The position numbers and the translations under genes were made by a program. A stretch of DNA of 64,000 nucleotides, from contig NC_051068.1 in the NCBI RefSeq assembly GCF_004664715.2, forward strand, positions 49,698,953 through 49,762,952, read 5' to 3'. Below the pieces are notes generated by a model. It searched no databases. It had not been told where the DNA came from and saw only the letters and a program-made list of their open reading frames with translations. Positions within the stretch are counted from its first letter, which is position 1. The number at the start of each line of letters is the position of its first letter. Below, one piece after another: positions 57,821 to 64,000 of the stretch. The DNA is from Peromyscus leucopus. Its lineage: Eukaryota; Chordata; Mammalia; Rodentia; Cricetidae.

Positions 57821-58936
57821 GGAATCAATATGCCACCACCTCTTACATGCTTGGATTATATATCATCTTGAAAACTTGGTTTTTCAGTTGGGTACTAGGT
57901 GATGGATTCAGGTCTTAATGCTTACATAACAAGGGATTCCTGATTAAGATGTCTTTTGAGTCCTTAGTTTGGATTTATAACATCCATTTTTGAAATACTT
58001 TCTAATTTCTCACTTCAACAATGAGTTGGTTACTATACTACTTCATTTCCAAATATGCAAGAATATTCTTTCTGTTTTTATTGATATCTAAATTATTTCA
58101 TTGGGAAAATAACATTTTATATAATATATACCCATCATTTTGTTTATTGAGACTTATGAAAGACTATCATATACTATCATTTGGTGAACATTTTATGTAT
58201 GATGAGAACAAATTCCTGCTGAGTCCTCAGTTATGTAAAACCTGACTCTTATTTGATTTGTCAGACTTTCCATTGTTTATATGATAGATTTAATGGAAAC
58301 AATTACTCTGTGGTATGGCATTTACATCAAAGGCCTGTCCTTTATAGTATCTCACCAGGGAACTTAATCATGTTTCTGCACATTGCCTGAATCATAAATC
58401 TAACGGTCCCCCCATGGCTCACCTTTTACTATCCTCATCCATCTTTCAGTTCTGTAGCAGGTTACCTTTGCAAAACATCTTAGAATTAAAATCCAAGCAA
58501 AAAGAATTCAGACCTTGGTTAAGTACGTGCCTTGAATCCCTGCATAGGTTACCAGTTTCCAGACAGTTTCAGAACAATTGTCCTGAAGAGAGCTAGCCCC
58601 TTAATAGTCAGAAACATTTTGTTCAGCAAGAACACATCAGTCTTGCTTAGATCCATTCAAGATATGCCTGGGGAGTCTGAAGGCAAAATCCCATGTCAGT
58701 GGTACTGTGTTTTTGTTCTATCAAGGAATTCAAATATGAGCTGTGGGCACATAAAAACTGTTGCCCAGGAATTTTGTCCAGGTTGATCAATATCTGATAT
58801 GTGGATCAATCTGGTGCCAGCTCTTCTTTCATGGTTGGAAGTAATATTCCAATTATATAGTTGGATTATGATAGGACCAACAGATTGAAAGTTTTCTCAA
58901 TTTTGATTCACAGGAATTTGTAGTCAGACTCTCTTT
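57821..58936. other. unassigned DNA
   Basis: No repeat recognised. Overlapping frames of 60 and 84 codons (58414-58596 and 58532-58786, +) show no domain I can name. Confidence 0.45.
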
Positions 58937-59235
58937 TGTCTGAGAGCCAGCTCCCCATTAATGACACAGAGAATTATTATTAATTATGAAAGCTTGGCCA
59001 TAGCTTAGGCATTTTCCAAGCTAGATCTTATAACTTAAATTAATTTGTTTTTATTAATCTACATTCTGCCATGTTGCTCAGTTTCCTCTCCACTGTACCA
59101 TTTGTCTGACTTCTTCAGTGTCTTACTGGCATCTCCTGACTCCTCTTTCCAGAGTTCTTCTTTCACTGCCAGAAGTTTCACTTATTTTCTATTGCCTACC
59201 TATGAGTCATTCTATTTTTTATCTATCCTATCATT
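58937..59235 (-). mobile_element. LTR of ERV family A (variant), partial, antisense
   Basis: Starts near 'tgtctgagagccagctcccc', with 'ttattaattatgaaagcttg' and 'ttattaatctacattctgcc', as in the LTR at 46890. The CCAAT-rich end and the polypurine tract are missing, so the LTR is joined to internal sequence by a deletion. Confidence 0.6.
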
Positions 59236-60300
59236 ATGAGTCTGAACTTTTATGAATAAATCTCTTTCTATCATTACTTGTATTCCCATCCTAAAATATC
59301 TTTACACCTAAAAGCATTTTCTTAGATAAACAACTTAAGCTTTTATGTCTCTAAATCTTTAATAACTTTATATCTCTTTTGTAAGTTTTATTTTTTCTGA
59401 ATTTGGTAAAAACTAAGAAGCTATCTAGTCATCAACCCCATCAGAGACTCTAGAAGGATAAAAATTTATCTGGGTAAACAGGAATTACAGGGCAAAGAAC
59501 TCCCAAAACTATAGAAATGACAGAAGCAACTGTCTGCCTGGACATTTCCTCTGCAAAATTGGGGTGTCTATCTTTGGCCTACAGGCCTAGAACATCTGAT
59601 AGATTTTTCTGTGAAGCAGATTTCTTTGAAGGACTGTCCTACTTTGTCTTGACAAAGTTCAGCAGTCACTTCTTTTGTGTCCTGCTTGCCCCATTTGGAC
59701 ATTATACTGTCAACAGTCAAAGCAAGGTCAGTTTCCTGCCACGGGCTAACTTTGCCACAAATAAAAACAAACTCCATATAAAAATTCTTCAATGCCCATC
59801 ATTTTCTCCGAAGTAGATTGGTGCTTCTAGAAGCAGATGTGCCACACTTCTCTGAAAAGCCTTATGTTATTAAAACATCTTAAATGTCATATTGGGAAGG
59901 TCTGTAAAGTGTTTGAAGACCATATATTTACCTAAATTATATCTCTGTTTAACCTGGAAAACACATCCAACATAATGACAAGCTTGATTGATATAGATGA
60001 CTAACTACTAACTTGTATTTCTTAATTACCCAAAATAGTTTGTAATAATAGCTTCCAAAGACTACAACTATACATGACATTTTAAAGTGAGATTCCATAA
60101 AGCAGGAGTGGAAATATATATACAATATAACAAAAATAAACTTAAATTTATATCAATGTAAAAAAAATCCATACCAATGTAAAATATTTGGGATTAATAA
60201 TAGGTTTTTAGTTTAAAAGTAAATCCAATGATTCTCTCTTTTATCTTATAATTCCTATAGGAATTGAAGTCACTTAAAAATAAAACTTTATACTAATTAT
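59236..60300 (-). mobile_element. ERV family A internal region, antisense (second copy)
   Basis: Collinear with 53080-54110: 'caaccccatcagagactcta', 'tgaaggactgtcctactttg', 'cttttgtgtcctgcttgccc', 'tatgttattaaaacatctta' and 'agtttaaaagtaaatccaat'. The minus-strand frame 59568-59792 carries LCQDKVGQSF. No known retroviral domain. Weak similarity may continue past 60300. Confidence 0.7.
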
Positions 60301-61244
60301 AAGCAAGAAATATATATATATATACATATATATGAATGATAGTCATGTAATCCTTTTGAGAGAAAAGTTCTATACCTTTAAAATGAAACTCATGATATTA
60401 ATGTTTTAGAGTTAACAGTTAAGCAAAATGATACATGTACAATCTGTCACATTAGAAAAAGTCACGTTTTACTGTTTCAGTAAAAAAAAGAAAAAAGGAT
60501 ATGATATAAGTTATTACAAATATTTGAGAGCTCAGTAATGCCTGTTTTCACTATAGTTTATTATTTGATTTTATTCTATCAAAAAGAATATTTGGGTTAT
60601 TACCACAAGAAACTAAATATTGTTCATCTCTTTTGTAAAAAGCTCTTGCTCTGATTTCTCTTTCTTGTTCTCTTTCTTTTGCTCTCTTTATCCTTTTCTT
60701 TTTCTGTTTCTCTGGAAAAGTGATATATCTTTGTTGTTGTCTTTGCTTTATTTGTTTGTTTTTAGATAAATGTGAGGTTACTGTTCAAGTTCTTTAGAGC
60801 AGTGATAATGTGCCCTGTGAGCAATTTTAAGACAGAATTATTTAGCTGTGAACATGATTTATCACTTTTCTTTAAACATATCTCTTGAATTTGACTTTAT
60901 AGTCTAATTAGTCCTTGAAAAGCAAGTCGTCTTTCCTGTCACATACTTTCTGTCTTCACCTTCCATTGTGGAACTACTTTTCTCCTCCTTCATCACCACT
61001 ACTCTGAAAATTGCTGTATTAGTAAAAATTTAATCCATTTGATCACTTTTCCAAAAAGTGTAAAATCAAGAAATCTATAGTTTTCTGTGTAATGTTTTAT
61101 CTTATAAATATTTTCATTTTTGACTTGTTTTTCATAATTTATTTTCCAGAAAATCTATTCCAACAAATCTTTGCCTAGATCAGTTGTCAGAGATAAACAG
61201 CCTGAGTGACACTTCACAGGAAGTCTATAACACCTTACTTTACC
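60301..61244. other. unassigned DNA, possibly more ERV internal sequence
   Basis: TA-rich patch at 60311-60335 and a CT-rich patch at 60655-60715. It lies where the internal region of the 59-kb ERV would continue, but I could not align it. Confidence 0.4.
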
Positions 61245-61402
61245 GAAGCACTCAGGAGGCAGTGGCAGGTGGATCTCTGTGAGTTCGAGGCCAGCCTGGT
61301 CTGCAGAATGAGATCCAGGAAAGGCACAAAGCTACACAGAGAAACCCTAACTTGAAAAACCAAAAGAAAAAAAGAAAAGAAAAGAAAAGAAAGAAAAAAA
61401 TC
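61245..61402 (+). repeat. B1 SINE, slightly 5'-truncated
   Basis: 'agcactcaggaggcagtggc' ... 'aaaggcacaaagctacacag' with an AAAAG-rich tail at 61365-61400. Confidence 0.9.
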
Positions 61403-61599
61403 ATTGACCTAGAAGGAATAGTTGGATAATAGTCTGTTCAAATAAAAATCCATGTGACACGACTCCTTGTTGTCAAGTCTTTGACCTGCTATTAAGGTCT
61501 GTTGTGCATTGTGGCTATTAGGAGCATAGCTGAAATGATTTGTGTAATGTAAAAGCCATTTTATGTGAATTAAAGTAATATGATGCCTGAATTTGCCAC

Positions 61600-62360
61600 C
61601 AAGTTGCTCTGATGAGGGATATCTCCATCAAATACTTCCTGTCAAGCCTCATGGAACTCTGTAGAAGAGGAGGAGAAAAACATGTAAGAGCTAGAAAAGA
61701 TGGGTGACACAAAGGAATCAAGGCTTCTAAACAACAGGACTGCGCACATAGAGGGCCTCCCTCAGAGCAACTGACTAAGCACACACGGGGCCTGCAGAAA
61801 CCTGCATCTGATGGGGTCCTAGAGATGGGAGATGTAAACTCAGGCACACATGCCTAACACAGAAGCTAACTCCAATTGATAACCACTTGCAAATGAAAAT
61901 TTATGTTTCTACAATGAAGTCTCTCACTGGGGAAACAAACCACTATTATGGGCAGGCTCCATGCCCAGCAGTAGATGGCCAACACAATGAACTCAATAGT
62001 GTCTTTGAAAGTTCTTTGTAACATAATGTTATTTCAGAGTATTTGAGTTTGCTTTCTGTTTTTTGTTTTTTAATTTAAACTTAGAGGTCCTTTGGACATA
62101 TATTATGGCTTCCAGTTTTGGGGTTTTATGCTTTGTCTGTGTGTGTGAACATGTGTATTCCTGCATCTATATACATTTTGTGTGCTTTTGCTTCAGCTCA
62201 TTTTCTTATATGTTTTGATTGCACATTTGTTTTCTAAGGAGAGACTAAAGTATATGGATCCAAATGGGAGGGGATGTGGGAAGAAACTGAGAAACTGCAA
62301 GGATTAAAGGGAGCAGAAACTGTGATCAGAATATATTATATGAAAAAAATGTATTTCAAT

Positions 62361-62362
<2 letters not shown>
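61600..62362 (+). mobile_element. LINE-1 3'UTR (Lx-like)
   Basis: The longest copy of this older 3'UTR type: 'aggaatcaaggcttctaaac', 'gcatctgatggggtcctag', 'ccatgcccagcagtagatgg', 'tatattatggcttccagttt', 'gaggggatgtgggaagaaac' and 'gatcagaatatattatatg'. It ends in an A-rich stretch that passes into (GA)n. Confidence 0.8.

Positions 62363-62421
<59 letters not shown>
62361..62421. repeat. (GA)n microsatellite
   Basis: GA run with one 'aaag' interruption, seeded at the L1 3' end. Confidence 0.95.
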
Positions 62422-62428
<7 letters not shown>

Positions 62429-63242
62429 AGGAGAGAGCTAGGCCTCAGAAGCAAACCCCCAGTCAGCTTGGCTCAGATGTTCAGATAGGAGCCTAGACCA
62501 GGAGAGGCCTTGACATGCTAATGAGCCAACACCAAGTTGGTATTGAAACACTGATGGGTCAGACTCAAGCTGTGAATCCTGGTAATACAAAGCTACTACA
62601 CAATGAAATGATACAAAAATTAAAACTCTGGGAATAGTCTCTTGGATCACACCACTATTTTCCCAAGACACAGATTCTCTAGCCTCTGTGTTAATACCCA
62701 TCAAAGAGACAACTTTAGACTCTGTTTATGGCCCTGGTCTCAGTGACCTTTGGGCTCCCTGCATTGTGGCTAGGCCCAAACATAACCTCCTGTCGGTGCT
62801 AGCCATTGACCAGCTTTCTCAAGGACTTCTTGATCTCTATCAGTGCTATCCTTCCAGCCTGGCCAAACTGAAGGACTTCAGAGTGGACTTGGATCTGAGT
62901 CTGCAATCTTCCACAGCATCATCACTGGAGGAGATTGAAAATTGGTACCTTGCAACAGCATTTCTGCATAAATAACTCTGTCCCATTTGGTGAGAAATTA
63001 AGGCAAAAGTAAGCCTTTGTTAGGATTCTTTTCTCTGTCAAACTAAGCAACTCCTCATAATATTATGGGAAGAATTGGATGCCAATTAAAGGGGAATGTT
63101 TTTCTCCCTTATTATCTAAGGTAAGTTAGAGCTATGTCTCTTTTACCTGAGATCATAACCATACCAGTGTCACACATTTGGAGAGAACATCCTGAGGTGA
63201 AAGCTCACAATCCCCAAACAGATTTGTCACTGTTCCTTGTAT
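62422..63242. other. unassigned DNA with a 95-codon open frame
   Basis: Less AT-rich than average. The plus-strand frame 62688-62975 (95 codons) is not dominated by AT-type residues and contains leucine-rich stretches (LLSVLAIDQLSQGLLDLY). I do not recognise it as a family. There is no splice or promoter evidence. It could be a decayed retrocopy or chance. Confidence 0.4.
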
Positions 63243-63634
63243 GGCCTCTGTAGCTGGAAAGTTTGTCTCTGGGTCCTACCAGGGCCCCTGCAGTTCCACA
63301 GCCCATATATAAAGTAATCACTCAGAAACTTATATTAATTAAAATTGCTCAGCCATTACCTCAGGCTTATTATTGACTATCTCTTACACTTAAATTAACC
63401 CATAATTATGTTTAGCCATGTGGCTTGGTACCTTTTCTCAATTTTGCCTTCACATCTTGCTTCCTCAATGTCTAGCTGGAGCCTCCTGACTCAGCCTTCC
63501 TCTTCTGAGAATTCTCCTCTCTGCTTATCCCACCTATACTTCCTGCCTGGCTACTGGCCAATCGGCATTTTATTTATCAACCAATCAGAACAACTCATTC
63601 ACAGCATACAGAGCATTATCACCCATCAGGCCTA
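63243..63634 (-). mobile_element. solo LTR of ERV family A
   Basis: LTR 63249-63628 (380 bp), plus-strand ends 'tgtagctggaaag' and 'cacccatca', flanked by ggcctc (63243-63248) and ggccta (63629-63634), a 6-bp TSD with one mismatch. Two CCAAT motifs lie at 63558-63562 and 63581-63585. The length matches the solo copy at 5560-5947. Confidence 0.75.
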
Positions 63635-63834
63635 TCCATTTTTAAAAAAAATATAATTACTGAGCACAAAGCATCATTCACTAGATACAGAGAGCCCATT
63701 AAAACTATTATTGTTCTTTGAAATCCTTAGTAGTTAAAGTCAAATAAGAGTCATATTTTTTTTCTCCTATATATGTATGATTTTTAGTTAACTAGCAACT
63801 AAATTACATTTTTGTTGTTGGTGGTATTTTTTTA

Positions 63835-63991
63835 TTTTTTTGAGACAGGATTTCTCTGTGTAGTTTTGGTGCCTGTCCTGAAACTCATGCTGTAATTTCA
63901 GAAACTCACGCTGGCCTTGAACTCACAGAGATCTGCCTGACTCTGTCCCCCAAGAGCTGGGATTAAATGTGTGTACCACTACCACCAGGTT
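63835..63991 (-). repeat. B1 SINE, antisense, with internal duplication
   Basis: 'gagacaggatttctctgtgt' ... 'gccttgaactcacagagatc' ... 'gctgggattaaatgtgtg'. The middle has a doubled block ('gaaactcatgctgtaattt' then 'cagaaactcacgctgg') where B1 normally has one. It runs close to the window end. Confidence 0.88.
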
Positions 63992-64000
63992 TAGTTAAGT

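Overview
The window reads as intergenic, repeat-rich nuclear DNA of a muroid rodent, most likely a cricetid (hamster, vole or deer-mouse group). The evidence is the B1 SINE sequence, which carries the 'gctttgcgcctttcctgg' form of the B1 middle, together with B2/B3, B4 and ID SINEs, rodent L1 3' ends and rodent LTR families. The sequence is AT-rich. I found no protein-coding gene of the host, no rRNA or tRNA gene and no CRISPR array. Every long stop-free stretch I could identify lies in a transposon or a simple repeat. Family names come from recognising sequence by eye, not from a database search, and boundaries without a target-site duplication (TSD) are approximate.

Layout. 0-4.5 kb: unassigned AT-rich DNA, an LTR with TATA box and poly(A) signal, and two L1 3'UTR pieces. 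5.5-9 kb: a solo LTR with a perfect 6-bp TSD, then an L1 (ORF2 C-terminus plus 3'UTR) split by a rearranged endogenous retrovirus (ERV) fragment whose two ends are both U5 ends. 9-20 kb: B1 copies in both orientations, CA/GATA/GA microsatellites, and an LTR with a roughly 200-bp GA tract. 20-25 kb: two copies of a composite repeat carrying B1-like modules, plus L1 tails. 25.6-26.5 kb: a URR1-like hAT transposon containing a young B1 and an ERV1-like solo LTR. 27.4 kb: a Gapdh processed pseudogene (3'UTR only). 28.6-31.5 kb: a MaLR-like LTR-internal-LTR element with another LTR inside it. 32-43 kb: mostly unassigned, with scattered SINEs and LTR pieces. 43.6-49 kb: an old minus-strand L1 (endonuclease end near 48.9 kb, 3'UTR near 44.1 kb) broken by SINEs, two further L1 3' ends and an LTR. 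50-64 kb: a B1 dimer, L1 tails, a third composite repeat, and four minus-strand copies of one ERV family (LTRs near 52.7, 56.2, 59.1 and 63.4 kb; a fifth lies at 47 kb).

The window holds no interacting set of genes. Its interest is structural: nested insertions that can be ordered in time, retroposed SINE dimers and chimeras, and aberrant ERV and L1 junctions. I found no previously undescribed functional system and do not claim one.
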